Assembly: GCF_008831285.2 (NCBI RefSeq)
Contig: NC_045138.2
Location: forward strand, 7,469,205 to 7,533,204
Direction: 5' to 3'
Origin: Nymphaea colorata
Taxonomy: Eukaryota > Streptophyta > Magnoliopsida > Nymphaeales > Nymphaeaceae
Length of the DNA: 64,000 nt
Below the pieces are notes generated by a model. It searched no databases and had not been told where the DNA came from. It saw only the letters and a program-made list of their open reading frames with translations. Made by a program: the position numbers and the translations under genes. Positions 10,863-23,408 of this stretch are shown here, one piece after another (the first letter of the stretch is position 1; each line of letters starts with the position of its first letter).

Positions 10863-13480
10863 ATATACGTATACATGCCTCTCTCTCTTTCTTTTTTAAA
10901 AATATTTTTTGGAATGAAAACACCTTTAAATGGTTCTTCAAATGTGTGTTGCCCAATTTACTATTGCAATCTATAGATACTTTACAATGTTGACAAACAA
11001 TACTCCTACTAACAAACAATACTCCTGCTAAACTCCTTTCATATAGCTGATTTTAGTGACTTGGCTTTTGTAAGAAGCATGTCAATTTCTATATTATTAG
11101 TAGAAACTGAACGAGAAACATTGGTGTTAGATGTTGCAAAATTCATATGTTGCATATATAAAAAATAAAAATAAGTAAATAAATAATTAATGATAAACCC
11201 ACAAAAAAATTAAATAAAGTATTTTACGAATTGAGGAGCTTGATGAGTATCATCTCTTAACTCTTGGTTAGCAAGATTAATGCTTTCTGACATGAATTAC
11301 CAATGGCAAAATTGTTGAATATCTAATATTTCTAACGAAATAACAGACGCCTGCAAGTAATCCAATTTTTGGTATGACTAAACATGGAATAAATGCACTT
11401 TTGCTTCATAGAAAAACCAACAACAAAAGAGTTTGAAACAACACTGCATTTGCAACCTTCATAAGCTCTTAACCCTCCTTTGCACAGCCTTTCTTATGTT
11501 GTTGACCCTAAACATCAAATCGAGGTTAGAGAACATTATAACAATATTATAGGGCTATAATGTTGTAGAAAGAACCTCTTAATAGAGTGTGCTCTATTGA
11601 GGTTATGTGCCCAATGAATGAAATTACTGCTATACGGCAATTTTTTCACATTTTAATTGGCTTCAGGAATCTAGTTTAATAACCATCTTTTGCAGTTACC
11701 TATTTCTGTTTCATAGTGGTAGACAAAGGTCATCCCATATTACTTGGGTTCATGCTTTAGGCATGCAAAAACAGTTTAAAAGAGTATACAAACAATGCTA
11801 GAAGTCTAATTTTCATGCACATTTGCACGCAAATCATCAATACACAAAAAAAATGAAGATGAGAACACATTTGATTCTACAAGGCAGGAATAGTTACTGG
11901 CCTTTAAATTGGTAATTCAGCCACCATTAACCATCTTCTATCAAAAAAGTTTGTTAATCAGTTTCCAACAATATCAATGAGCTACACAAATGTAGCAAGC
12001 ACCTTTTTGATAAAGGAAACACCAAACTGAAAATCTACTGCTCCTTCCTAAAATCATGCTACTGCAAGTGCAAGAGATCATGTAGCAATTCTCGTAAAAA
12101 CAAAACACAACCTAATCCCTTCTCAACTAACAACTGTCAAAAGTGAATGCATGGAAAAGGATGCAACTCAAACTTCCAAGACAAAAGAAGAACAAGAAAA
12201 TAAGGGAAATTAAAAGCTATCGTTTCTTTTTATGTGGAACAAAATCAAATAGAGGTGAACACCTGAAAGAGATGGAAAGTCGCCTGCCTCCAAGAGATGG
12301 AGAGGAAAAGACACAAAGATGACAAGATGGTAATAACGAGTTAAGGCAGTCATATCTAAATTTTTTGAATAGCTTCACAACAGTAACTATGCTCAAGGGA
12401 ACAGGATTCCATGAGGTAGAGCTTGAACAGGGATCCCGTTAGTTTGCTTTGACTGGGGCCTGCTCATTGAAGAGAAAATGAAGTAAAACTTGAAGCAGCA
12501 ATTTGACAAGGCCGAGCAATAAATCTGGCCTAATTTTATGGCAAGCATTAGTTTAACTAGTGTTTTAGAAACAGAGAGGCTTCCAATAGCCAGCTGGTTA
12601 AGGTGCGGTGTTTGCTCTTGCATAGAGTTTTGGGCCCCTTCCAAGTAATTTCAATGCCAATCAAGCAAAGCTATGCACCTTGATCTCAAAGGCTTCATAA
12701 TCGTACTGCTCGCCTCAATTTTGAAACAGCATTGTACCATGAACATTCCTTTCATGGCTTGTCAACGCATGCTCGTCGAGCTCATCATAGATTGAAGCAA
12801 AAGCATCACAGTAAAATAACTACATTTGTTTTGTTATCTCTCGATTTTTCTAGAAAAGCTAGGAGGACTCGAATCAAAGCAGAGAAATCATCAGACTCAC
12901 GGCATCCTTTAAAGCGATTCAATAAATTCCTAAGAAAGACGTTAGAGACAACAGGCGTCCCTGCCTTTTCATGAACAAACGTTTAGAACCTAGAAAAGAA
13001 GGTGCATATAAAATAAAAGGATAAGAAGCAAGAATGACACCACTCAAGTCAAAACAATAGATACAATGACGACAAGCGAGTAACGCTTCCCTTTTCCTGC
13101 AATATCACTTATATTTAAATCTCTTACAACGTAACAGACAACAAAAAGAGAAAACAAGGAACCCAAAGAAACGAGAGAACAAAAAGAGAACCAAAGAAAT
13201 GAAAAGATAAACAGGGAACACAAAAATCAACCAAGAACATAACAAAGAGAAAAAAGAAAGAAACAACTAACAAGGAACACAAAGAAAGAGAGAGAGAGAG
13301 AGAGAAAAAAAAAAAAGTGTCTCCCTTACCATTGTTACCCTTCTCTTTTAGCACTCCCTTTTTCTTCTCCTTCAATAATCACCCAATTTTTCTCCCTCTG
13401 TTGGGTGGTGTTAGGGAAGAAGTGACTTGAGGAACGAGAGAGCGACAACCAATAACCTCTACTAACATACATGTGTATGA
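10331..13480. other. No recognisable gene; AT-rich sequence
   Basis: Holds the (GT)n array, short ORFs without recognisable domains and low-complexity GA/CT tracts (13280-13310). Positions 12590-12605 (tagccagctggttaagg) resemble an RNA polymerase III A box, so a tRNA-derived SINE is possible, but no B box was found. A minus-strand stretch at 12680-12790 looks slightly protein-like with splice-like borders, but I could not assign it. Confidence 0.5.
10799..10860. repeat. (GT)31 microsatellite
   Basis: Uninterrupted GT dinucleotides, preceded by cacac and followed by acatatacg. Alternating purine-pyrimidine DNA of this length can adopt Z-DNA. Confidence 0.98.
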
Positions 13481-15580
13481 AACCACCAATAGAAAGAAAA
13501 AACTTTTTTACAACAAGGGGAACGGGTGAGAAGCTTCTTTATCGTTTTTTTTCAATATGATAAAACTTTTATATGTTTGATTTCTTACTACTTTTCAAAT
13601 TTTTATTTTTTTATCAAAAATACATTTTCAACCATTTCGCTTCACAAACTATTTCAATTAGGTGTGCTTGGTCCCATTTCAAATTTAGTATGAAAAATTC
13701 ATAAATATTTATATTATATATATATATATATATACATAATGACATTTAAATTTAATAAAAATAATTAAAATCAAACTCGACAGGCCCAAGTGCAGTCGGG
13801 TTTCTTGTAAGGCCCAGTCGGCCCGAGCGTAGTTTCAAGGCCTGGGCCGGGCCTGCTGATAGCCCGACGAGCCTTTGGCCCATTATCCAGTTTCACTTTT
13901 TATTCTAATTTGATTTGCTGGTTCTCGAAACTTTTTCACTTTTTGATTTATTTTGATTTTAAAAACGATTTTGACAACATTCCTTTAATTACAAGTCGAG
14001 CCAAGTGAGCTTAATTGAGTCAAGTTCTTATAACTTGAATTTGACTTGTTTAATGTTTCAAGTATAAGTTAAACTCGAGCTTAATTTGTTTATCAACTAG
14101 TTGAGCTTTTTTTAGCGAATTTGAGATGGACTCATTCTCACAGTGGCCAAGCTACTGCAAGGAGCATCCCTTGATGCATTCATTGATTGCATAAGGTAGT
14201 TTAGCTAAATAGTTGTAATTACATAAAATAGTTTAATAAAACTTCGGTTTAATTCTTGATTTGAAAATTTTAAGTTATTTTCAACTACTTTTTTTTATCA
14301 ATTCTCTTTTTTTAAATACTTATCTGAAGCAACTAGTTTATCAACTGAATAAAATATTTATGAGGTTGCATGTCTATACAAAAATGATATGTTTGATTAA
14401 TTATTAAAATAGTTTGTTGAATAAATAAATTATGCATATGACTTTCATACTTTGGGTTAGTCATCTTAGTATATTAGTTTTCTTAATTACGTAAATAGAA
14501 CAACTTATAAATTGATCCATTTGCACATTGTATTGTTTATCTTTCAAACAAATTGTTTCATTTGCACATTTCACGCTCCAAATTATTGAATTGATTTGAT
14601 GATTCAAATATTCAATCAATCTTTTTTTTCCTATTAATTAAAGGTCTTTGTTTTTAAATTGGTGAATTATGTGTTATATATTAAAGAAGCAAAACTTTTA
14701 GACAAATTGTATGATTGTACATAATAATTTACTCAATTGATTAAATAAATAATTGATAAATTGATAAGCAAAAACCTTTTTTTAAGAGTTCTGCAATTTT
14801 TCATATTAAATATATTTATCTGATATTAATTTTCATATTTGTGAAATTGCCAATTTTGTTGAAATTTCTTAATTGAAGTTTTCTTTATTATTTACAATTA
14901 AATAAATACATTATGTAAGATGTCCTAGTCAGTTGATGTCTTAACTGTAATAGTTTGCTTGATTACATAAAAATGTTCAATTAAACACAAAATTAATTAA
15001 TTAATTAATTAAGTAAAATTATTTTGTATGATGTAGTTGTAAATATTTTAAGTCAATTAGTTTATATGACAACTACACAACCATTTTTGTTCATAACTTG
15101 ATGAAAGTCGTTAGCCACTAGTCAGACTTCTCTTCGTATAAAATTTATATTCTTATCATACTTATGATGTATTTGGCTACACCTTTTGCCCAAAACATCT
15201 TACCATTATGGTAGGTTGTTTCGATATCAGTTCTCACGGTTCAGATTCGGAGACCAGTTCATTTCTGATATCAACTCATGGATCGGATTTGGATATCAGG
15301 TTGCAGTTCTGATTCAGATACCAGCTCACTTCGGCTTTGGATATCAGCTCATTATGTGGAATCACATATCAAGTTACATTTCGGATTCAAACGTACTTGT
15401 TAAGATGTTTATTATCCAATCAGATATTTATTTAAAACCGAATTTGGTGGGATGTTATTTCTTAAATCAAAATCCCATTCGTTTTTATGATGGATGTTAA
15501 ATTTCTTTCATATCCGGTCCGTTGACATCTGGTACCCATCACATCAGTTAGTAAGATAGAAAGTAACTAGTAAGAGAAAA
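13481..15580. other. AT-rich intergenic sequence with repeat debris
   Basis: Contains a GC-rich patch at 13780-13880 (ggcctgggccgggcctg and similar), like the ends of the hAT-type MITEs near 26 and 27.5 kb. A stretch rich in 'gagcttaattgagtcaag' phrases follows (13990-14120). Positions 15190-15380 have a degenerate tandem repeat around gatatcag that keeps a 104-codon frame open without looking like a protein. No gene is seen. Confidence 0.5.
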
Positions 15581-16132
15581 TGGAAGAGTGGTAGAAGGTT
15601 GGCACAATACGTGGAGGCTGGCAAGCGGTGAGTTTTGTTATCGAACTTCTATGTTCTATGTTGTTAACTGTAAAAAACCGATATGTCAATTGAAGTGTAA
15701 AGAATATATCAGTGAAAATGTATGCTTGATACCTTGTAAGAATGAGAAAAAGGCAGAGGCTTCAACTATGAGCCAGATGGTATTTTTGTCACGTGCTGGG
15801 CCTGAGGGGAGTTGGACTACTTGTTGCGTTTCGTTTGGGCACGCAGGGGTAACTGGCAAATCAGTAACGAGTTAGAGAAATTATGTTATGATTATGAACC
15901 ATATTTTTAAAAAACAAAATTGTTTGGTCAATTAAGTATCCTGCCCGTTTGATGTCTCGATTCCTTTTTTTTTTTAACTTTAGGAAGCGAGTCTGGCATA
16001 CAATATCTGGCAAACATTCTAATCCTGACAGCGAAAGAACGATAGAGTCCTCCCCTGAAACAAAAAGTTTCCCATAAAAGCAAAGCATTTTGGTATCGGA
16101 GGGCAACAGCCGGCCGGCCGGCCGACACCGAC

Positions 16133-16705
16133 TCAGTGATGCACGACAACCACATCGTACTGCACGGAGGCATCGCCGGTGTTCATGTCGAGCCAATGCG
16201 TCCTGAGCAGGGCATAGCCTCTGGCCATCCGGAAGGCGCCGCTGCCGCCGACGACCGGCATCTCCCTCAACTTGTGAAACACCGAGTTCCGGCCGATGAT
16301 GCTGAGAGTGCTGCCGTTGTACCTCCCCTCCGTGAACACCAGGTTCATGCTCATCAGCAGCCCCAGATCCTGCTGCGACGCCGATGCGTAGATCCCCTGG
16401 CACCTCCCCACTTGCTTGGACGTCAGCTCCGGCCCCTCGGTCAGCGGGTTGTCGATCATCTGAACGGAGCCGAAGCCAGTGGAGTAATTGAGAGAGGGGC
16501 CCTGCACGATGGTGATGCTGGTCGGATTCTTGCCGCTCACCACGTCGTGCCAGTAGAAGCGGAGGCGGGTCACTTTCTCTTTCCTCAGCGGCCTTGGCCT
16601 TGGTAATCGGTGGCCGGGATCCTTGGCACCAGCGACGCCTGTGGTAGCGATGAAGAGGAAGAGCGTGAAGAAGAGAAAGGATTTAGGAAGGAGGCCGTTG
16701 TCCAT
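16133..16705 (-). CDS. Dirigent protein, copy A
   Basis: A single-exon gene for 190 residues, normal for dirigent proteins, which are typically intronless. Residues 1-25 form a signal peptide (hydrophobic FLFFTLFLFIA core), so the product is secreted to the apoplast. The dirigent domain runs from KVTRLRFYWHDVVSGKNP (44-61) to the C-terminus and shows FGSVQMIDNPLTEGPE, SKQVGRCQG, LVFTEGRYNGSTLSIIGRN and MPVVGGSGAFRMARGYAL. Two N-glycosylation sequons are present (N73, N130). Dirigent proteins have no oxidase activity; they direct the stereochemistry of phenoxy-radical coupling, as in lignan formation, and the substrate here is unknown. Most relatives have VGRAQG where this has Cys. The start is the ATG after the GA-rich leader, 112 bp from the TATA box. 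The open frame extends upstream, but only through a GTG. Copy B is about 92% identical over the domain. Confidence 0.95.
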   Translation of the reverse strand: MDNGLLPKSFLFFTLFLFIATTGVAGAKDPGHRLPRPRPLRKEKVTRLRFYWHDVVSGKNPTSITIVQGPSLNYSTGFGSVQMIDNPLTEGPELTSKQVGRCQGIYASASQQDLGLLMSMNLVFTEGRYNGSTLSIIGRNSVFHKLREMPVVGGSGAFRMARGYALLRTHWLDMNTGDASVQYDVVVVHH

Positions 16706-16717
16706 GGTGATGCTTGA

Positions 16718-16740
16718 GGGAGGGGAGGGGAGGGGAGGGG
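16718..16740 (+). other. G-run able to form a G-quadruplex, in the leader of copy A
   Basis: GGG A GGGG A GGGG A GGGG A GGGG on the plus strand, which is the template strand of the minus-strand dirigent gene, 13 bp before the start codon. In the mRNA it is a CCCCT run. Copy B and the third copy have lost the regular G-run. Confidence 0.7.
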
Positions 16741-16816
16741 AGGAGAGGAGAGGAGAGGAGAGGGACTCTCTCTGTCCTGAGAAAGAATGGGTGTCTTCGG
16801 TGTCTCTCACATTGGC

Positions 16817-16825
16817 ATTTTATAG
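16817..16825 (-). promoter_or_regulatory. TATA box of dirigent copy A
   Basis: The minus strand reads CTATAAAAT here, 112 bp before the start codon. The same box with the same following sequence (about 35 bp on, 'CACCCATTCT') occurs in copy B, and CTATAAAA occurs in the third copy, so it is conserved within the family. Confidence 0.8.
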
Positions 16826-16989
16826 AGTGTGTGTGTGTGAGAGAGAGAGAGAGAAGAAGAAGAAGGGTTTTGTTCTAGAAGGTTTGCCTTTCCCTGTTTC
16901 TTGTTTCTTTTCTGGTTGTGGAAATTTGAAGCAGGCAAGATTGACTTTGGTTTGTGAACATAATGTCACAGAAATGTGAAAGAAGAAAG

Positions 16990-18154
16990 AAATCCGCCAT
17001 TCTTGTGGGAGTCATGGACGCAGAGATTTCTTGCGGGTTGAACGAAATTAAGGCGAGTGCTGCGCTTTAATTGTTGGTGGCCTACTTTTTAAAAGCGTAT
17101 TGATTCTGTGAAAGCAGAAGTTTCACAAAGTTGGTTTCCTTATGCCTCTCTTGTTATATTCTGGTTCTTGCCCAACCCACCCACCATGGACTTTCTTTCT
17201 ATCTCTCTGTCTCTATCTCTTACAAAGATTTTACAATAGTGAGTTAGGCTCCTGCTCACATTTTACATTACTAATTGAATATTAGTTTCTATTTCAAAAA
17301 CTGAGATAGAAGAAAAAAAGTGTTCCATAAACATGAATCTGCCAAATTTTTTGAGACAAATACATGAAATAGTTCCCAAACAACCCTTAAGGAGATGTTT
17401 GAGAATTGTAAAACTGTAAAATTATAATTTTCATTTTTTATGAAATTGGAATTACATTATCAAACCATGAATTTTGATTCCTCAATTATAGGTTCTTGAA
17501 CCAAATTTTGTTATCATAAATTTTTAAAAATAAGCAATTTTGCAAATTTATGAATGAAAGAGCATTCTTTCAATAAATTAAAAGCGTAAAGTTCGGTAAA
17601 GGCAAAAGTGGAATGAGAAAAGTTGTCTGCGTGTAAAATGACAAAAACTGCTTCTCTGGCCAAATCGTAGGAACATTAGAGCATGTTATTTATTATGAAC
17701 ATACAATGTGTTATGGGCTTCAAATCGTGAAGTTACCCCACTGGTTAAAGGAAAGACCCTTGCCTATAAGGGTTACATGGAAAAAATTTACCCTAAAACT
17801 ACTAAAAAGCGTTTGATAAAAAGTAAGAATATGTTTTCCCATGTTAACTGCGTAACATAGAAAGTGCCTTCTTAGTAATACGGCTGCTTAGAAAACGTTT
17901 CTTAACTTCAAATAAGGAAAAGACATTCCAATGTGTTAATAATGGAATATTGAAAAGGTTCGCAAACGCTTTCCGTTTTTTTAACGCATTGGGAGTACAC
18001 TTCAACCAACACAACACTGGCGATATTATTAATGTCACCCGGTATCGGACCATATCAGCCGTTTCATATCATCATATTATTTATAATATTTTAAACTCAT
18101 TTTGAAATATTTATATTACATTAAAATAAAAAAATTAGTGGTTGGTATATATAA

Positions 18155-18195
<41 letters not shown>

Positions 18196-18198
18196 AAA

Positions 18199-18230
<32 letters not shown>

Positions 18231-20150
18231 CGGATTTTTTAAAGCGTTGTTGAGTACGTTATTGGAAAACCCAAGAGCAGTAAGAAAGATTTAAGCCTTG
18301 TTGAATACGTTATTCAAAGAAGCCGACAACTTTGAGGGGCCAGAAGATGAGGAAAAGAAGGTGAGTAAAAGGACAATGCTGGGACGCGGCACAGACAAGT
18401 TATGATGACCATGTTGTGAAATCATCAACCGTGACTATTACTTCATGGCCATGACCTCATTTGGAAGCGCGAAAAGAACGTGTAATTTTACAGCTGTGAA
18501 CGAAGACTACGTAGGGAGCCTGTGGATGACGCACTCACCTAATTCAGTTATGTGAAATCCTGGTTGAATGAAAGCGAGCTTTGAAAAGATGTCCTCTTTG
18601 TCACCAGCAATGCTCGCGTAGCTTTGAAATGATGTTTTGTGCGTCAGGGTAAAGACACGTAAGTATCTAATTTAATGGGCTACGCTTTTATATAAAATAC
18701 TTAAACTAGACCCTAAAAAAAAAATAAGGGAACTTTTTATTGTTAACAGCATTTTCACTAAAGATACTTGTTTTATTTGTTCAAGTGAAGCACCCAAAAC
18801 CCTTCTTTTTTTTAATATGAATAGCCTAATCTGAGTGGTTAGACTTTTCACTCTTGTTAATAAAATCAAATGTTGTCAAATTAGGATCTTTCAAACTCAG
18901 TTTAATTACACCTAAACACGCTAACAACCTGGTTTAAAGTATCTTCCAAATGCCCCCCATAAGTTAGCTTTTGAATTATAGTCATGCTTAAGTGTTAGAA
19001 AACTAGGTAGTCAACACTAATTTGTGAGGCTGGCTTTGCTTGTCGACAAAAAAACCCTGATGGATGTCAATTTGAATTTCGATTGGATGTCCTATTAAAA
19101 TGTGTTAGAAAAGCCCGTTGTGAAAAAGAAATTTAACATTCAATTCAAAATTTGGATTTGATTACAAAAAAAACGACATTTATTGAATTGTTTCAAAGAA
19201 AGATGCCCTTTGACGCTTCCCCCTAGGGCTAGGGCTCCCGTCGCATCTATACCGGAACAGGTAGTTGGAAACTCCACGCCAAGGGAGGGAAGGTGAGGGG
19301 ATCGATGGGGCAATGGAAATCGAGAGTCGGGAGGAGTTTCCTCCGTTGGGCGATGCCTCAGGTGAGCCGTGTGGTCTTTGTAATTTTTTTTTTTGTTTTT
19401 ATAAATTCCTTTTTTAGTCTTATAATTTCTTTCATAGCGATGATGCTTCTCTTTGATGTTATAGCTTGCGTTTTCCTCCTTACAAACCAGTGTTTTGTAG
19501 CTTCTACCCGTATGAACATTCTTTTGCTTTTTCACTTTGTCACAACGATACGTACCTGTATCCGGTGTATCCGGATATGGGTCACGAAGTGGAATATGCC
19601 AAAAAATAAACTATTAATTTAATATTTTTCTTTTCATTTTATCATTTTTTTTCTGATGCATCCAATTATTTTCATGAACAATCATTTCAAATACTCACCA
19701 CAAACTTTTTTATAAGAGCAAACTATTAATTTAATGTTTTTTTTTTCATTTTATTATTTTTCAGAATATAAATTTTCATGCTAAAGTGACATAGCTTTTT
19801 CATGGGCAGGCAAGTTTGGATGTTTTGTGGTACATCAAAGTAATTAGAGGTGCCCAAATGCCATTTTAATTTCTATAGCATTAGCTTCGAACATGATATA
19901 GGTGCATCACATGAAGAGAGGAACCATCCTATCAATAACGACATTCTTAAGGGTGAAAAGTGTCGTGTTGAACACTCTCTTAAAATCTTGTTTGAGATTA
20001 TATGAGCTTTTTCATCTGAGAACTGTTCATTTTGGCATTTGTGTTGCAGTTCCTTTTGCATTCATAAATCATTGGGAGGTTATTAACTATATGTGGACAG
20101 TTTCCATTAGACTTGCAATTAAAAAAAAAACTGTTTCTCCACTGCCGTTC
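16990..20150. other. Upstream region of dirigent copy A; no gene seen
   Basis: AT-rich, with a GA tract at 18170-18224 and a block at 18378-18480 that is repeated upstream of copy B (28235-28340). Positions 17390-17545 resemble a small AT-rich MITE. An ORF at 19293-19622 starts in GC-richer sequence and meets a donor-like GGTGAGCC near 19359, but nothing in it was recognised. Confidence 0.5.
18168..18224. repeat. (GA)n microsatellite
   Basis: Imperfect GA repeat following a short TA run. Confidence 0.95.
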
Positions 20151-20164
20151 AGCTGAAGTCTTTT

Positions 20165-20390
20165 TTTTCTAAAGGAACCTTTAAAAACCAATTTTTGGTC
20201 ATCCAAACATAAACCAGGTTTTGTAAAGTGAAAACCTGGTTTTTGTCGTGTTCACTAGAAAACCTAGTTTTTGCCATGTTACCCAAACACTGAAACCAAG
20301 TTTTCAAAACTCTTTAAAAGAATGGTTTTACAAAACCAGGTTTTGACAAAAACCATTTTTTGAAGGGGTGTATCCAAATAAGACCTAAGT
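20165..20390. repeat. Hairpin-rich MITE-like repeat
   Basis: Several alternating phrases aaaccaggtttt and aaaacctggttt pair with one another (20215-20245, 20330-20345), so the sequence folds back on itself. It starts near ggaacctttaaaaacc and ends near gaaggggtgtatcc. No exact terminal repeat or target duplication could be fixed. Confidence 0.4.
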
Positions 20391-20539
20391 TGTCAATCGC
20401 CATTGTAAGGAGAACTTCGTCTTTTGAGTTGGAATCCTCTCTGCAGCCTTATTAGTTTGGGTGAGGGCGTATTGGGTTAACCGACCTGTTTACCTGTAAT
20501 AGATGTTCAATGATTTTTCTAGCTTTTTTGGCTAGATCA

Positions 20540-21420
20540 TCTGACTCAAATTGGGGGGGAATGGTCCTCAAGAATCATTAGTGCAAACAAAGTTTGCGGG
20601 CATTTAAAGCAAAAGAAGAGCCACTTCTTAGAGCTCGAAAGTGCTATGTTGGGGATGGGAAGAGATGGATCACCTAGTAATGTGGAGAATAGGGGCTGGC
20701 CAAACAGTCAATTTCTGGAATGAGAATTGGAAATGAGGAATTATTTCCTATTTGCTTTATGCTGCTGATTATGATATTTATCGGCGCTTAATATGAATGC
20801 CTGTGAATGTAGTTTTATTGCAATTAAAAAATAATCTGACTTCCATGGATTAAATATGTTTTGAAGTAGTCGCATGTAGGGTTTGGTGCTGATAAATTAT
20901 ATAGGGAAGATGTTGATGGCTGTAACTTGAAAAAAGGATGACGTGGTTCAATGCAGAAAGACCGGCAATTCTATGTATTCTCTTAATTGAAAAAATGCAG
21001 CTCCTCCAACATAGAAGTGGACTTTACACCTGATCATTAGTACTTGTATTCTCACGTTGGAAAGATTACATAAATTAGGTATATCTCTTGCTAACCAGTA
21101 GCTAGTTTGTAAGAAAAGTTGAGGAGACCACGTCTCATTTGTTTCTGAAATGTAAAGTTGCTAAAAGCTTTTATGGATGTTTCTTAGTTGTTTGAGGTGC
21201 GTCTACTTAGTGTTGTTTCACTGTAGATGCTGTTGATAGGTGGTCGAGTAAGAAGAAAGAGGGGCACAAAAGACTTGAGCAAGTATGGATGGCATGTTTC
21301 CCCATGGCCATCTGGTGTCTTTGGAAGAATTTAAATGCTAACCTCCATGATAGCAAAGCTCAGTTGTTGAAGAATATATGCTATATGTTTTGGGAGGATA
21401 ATGAAAAGCTTGACTAATGA
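20540..21420 (+). pseudogene. LINE (L1-type) ORF2, C-terminal remnant
   Basis: Scattered frames give plant LINE tail motifs in the right order: MWRIGAGQTVNFWNENW at about 20681-20730, ETTSHLFLKCKVAKSF at about 21123-21170 (zinc-finger region after the reverse transcriptase), and VWMACFPMAIWCLWKN near 21280. Frames shift repeatedly and the reverse transcriptase itself is missing, as in a 5'-truncated and aged LINE insertion. It sits between the two dirigent genes. Confidence 0.7.
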
Positions 21421-22362
21421 TCTTAATTGGGATTCATAATGACATACTTATAGACTTGTCATTTATATTTGCTACAAAAAAAAATTCTAGATTATGTCTC
21501 TATTTAAGAAAATAAGCATTGGAAGGGTGGAGCCCAGTTGACTGGATGTTTTCATAAAAACACATGAATGAAAAACAAACAATATATAAATGAAAAGGTT
21601 GCAAATGCAACTGTCACTTTTATTTTTTGGTCTGAGATTGTTTTTTATTTTGATGTAATATACATTCATATTAATGTATATCATTTGAGAGGCTGCATTC
21701 CGAACGCAGCTTGCACAACTTCTAATTGGGGCTGCCGAACCAACGCTGCGAAGGGAGACCATCTCCCAGTAGATTTACATCAGAACCAATGTTTTGTATT
21801 TGCACAAACACACACACATATATAGAATTGAAATCAACCATCTACCTCTATGATCGAATGGTTACTTTTTTTTTTCTTTTTATTTTGTGTCGCTAAACAG
21901 CAGCTCAAAAGGTACATTTGCAGCAACCAACTGCTTGGCCACGGCTTTTAGCCATGGAATGCACCTTTTGTGATGGTAAATAAAAAATCATCATTTGACT
22001 ATAGAGGTAACTGGCAGATTTCAATTTTCTTATATGTATACCAATATGATCTTAAGGATAGGTTGACGCAAAGTATAAGTTGATCATTTTTTGGGTTTGA
22101 ATATTGCTCTTATAATACGCAAAAACGAATCACTCTCATAGCATTAATATTTTGATAATAGAGAGTGACAAAAACCAGATTCTTTAAATTTGTTCTTTAA
22201 GGTTTTTTTCTTTCTTTCTTTTTTTATAATCTAAAGAATAGGTTGTTGCAAAACATATGTTAAGTTGATGGCCTTATGGATTCTAATAGAATTTTATAAT
22301 AAGCAAAAATGATTGACTCCCATAGCATCAACATTTTGGTAATAGAAAAGTTTATATATAGA

Positions 22363-22366
<4 letters not shown>

Positions 22367-22432
<66 letters not shown>
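22367..22432. repeat. (TA)n microsatellite
   Basis: Uninterrupted TA repeat followed by a short (AC)n run. It is a perfect palindrome able to form a cruciform. Confidence 0.95.
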
Positions 22433-22442
<10 letters not shown>

Positions 22443-23041
22443 CACACATACACACACATGTGAGCTAACAATAAATCACCAATAGGTTTTTGTTTTTTGG
22501 TAATGGACGGTATTTGATAAATTTCAAAACATGAGAACACATGATAGACCAAATCCGCACCATCTAATGCACACAATCCCACATTTAGTAATTCAACTAT
22601 TAATTCGATACAAATCAAGTATGCTTTGGTTAAAAGTGGTTTATGTGAAACTTCTTAATTTTTGCTACGATTTTTTTTTACTTTAAATTCCTTAATTTTC
22701 AAAAAGAGCACATCTAAACATAAAAACAATTGACCATCACCAAATTACTCTCAAATTTACAACTATTTGGCCCTACCCTCAAAGGAGTAGAGGTATAACT
22801 CCGCACAGCACAGGAATCAAATTGATGATGTGTAAGTTTTTAGCTGTCCAACTACGCTGTGTCTCAATCTTTAAATTAACAGCGAATATAAATTATATTT
22901 TGAACAATATTTTCTTGATAAATCTTGTTTATTTAACCCTGGGAATGTATTTAACAGCGGATGTCCTGGATTCTTTTTTCTACAAGCATTGAGAAGTAAG
23001 TCTGATTGTGGAATAGATAGACCAAGATCATAATCCGTACC

Positions 23042-23142
<101 letters not shown>

Positions 23143-23204
23143 TGTAATTCAGATTGTGAACTAGATAGATCATACTCGATACCATTAGAAAAACAAAGAT
23201 ACAC

Positions 23205-23240
<36 letters not shown>

Positions 23241-23408
23241 ATTAATATGACATTAAATCACTTCTGCTGTCTCCTCCGATCAACAACCTAAAATACAACG
23301 GATAACCAATTACATAAGTAGAGTCTCCCTAAAAAAAATGCTCCCCATAAAAGCAAAGCATTTTGGTATCAACGGCGACTGTCCGGCAGGCGGCCGGCCG
23401 ACTCTGAC

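Noticed and set aside
10463-10993. ORF of 176 codons with poly-Cys-Val
   Set aside because: Open only because of the (GT)n array and AT-rich flanks.
13124-13375. Minus-strand ORF rich in Phe/Leu/Ser
   Set aside because: Low-complexity GA/CT tract.
16136-16606. Plus-strand ORF of 156 codons opposite dirigent copy A (and 23415-23873 opposite copy B)
   Set aside because: Shadow frames of GC-rich coding sequence. They are conserved only because the dirigent frame is.
16706-16810. Longer dirigent copy A with a 35-residue N-terminal extension
   Set aside because: The extension begins at GTG, lies in the leader just behind the TATA box and would bury the signal peptide. The ATG at 16705 is conserved in all three copies.
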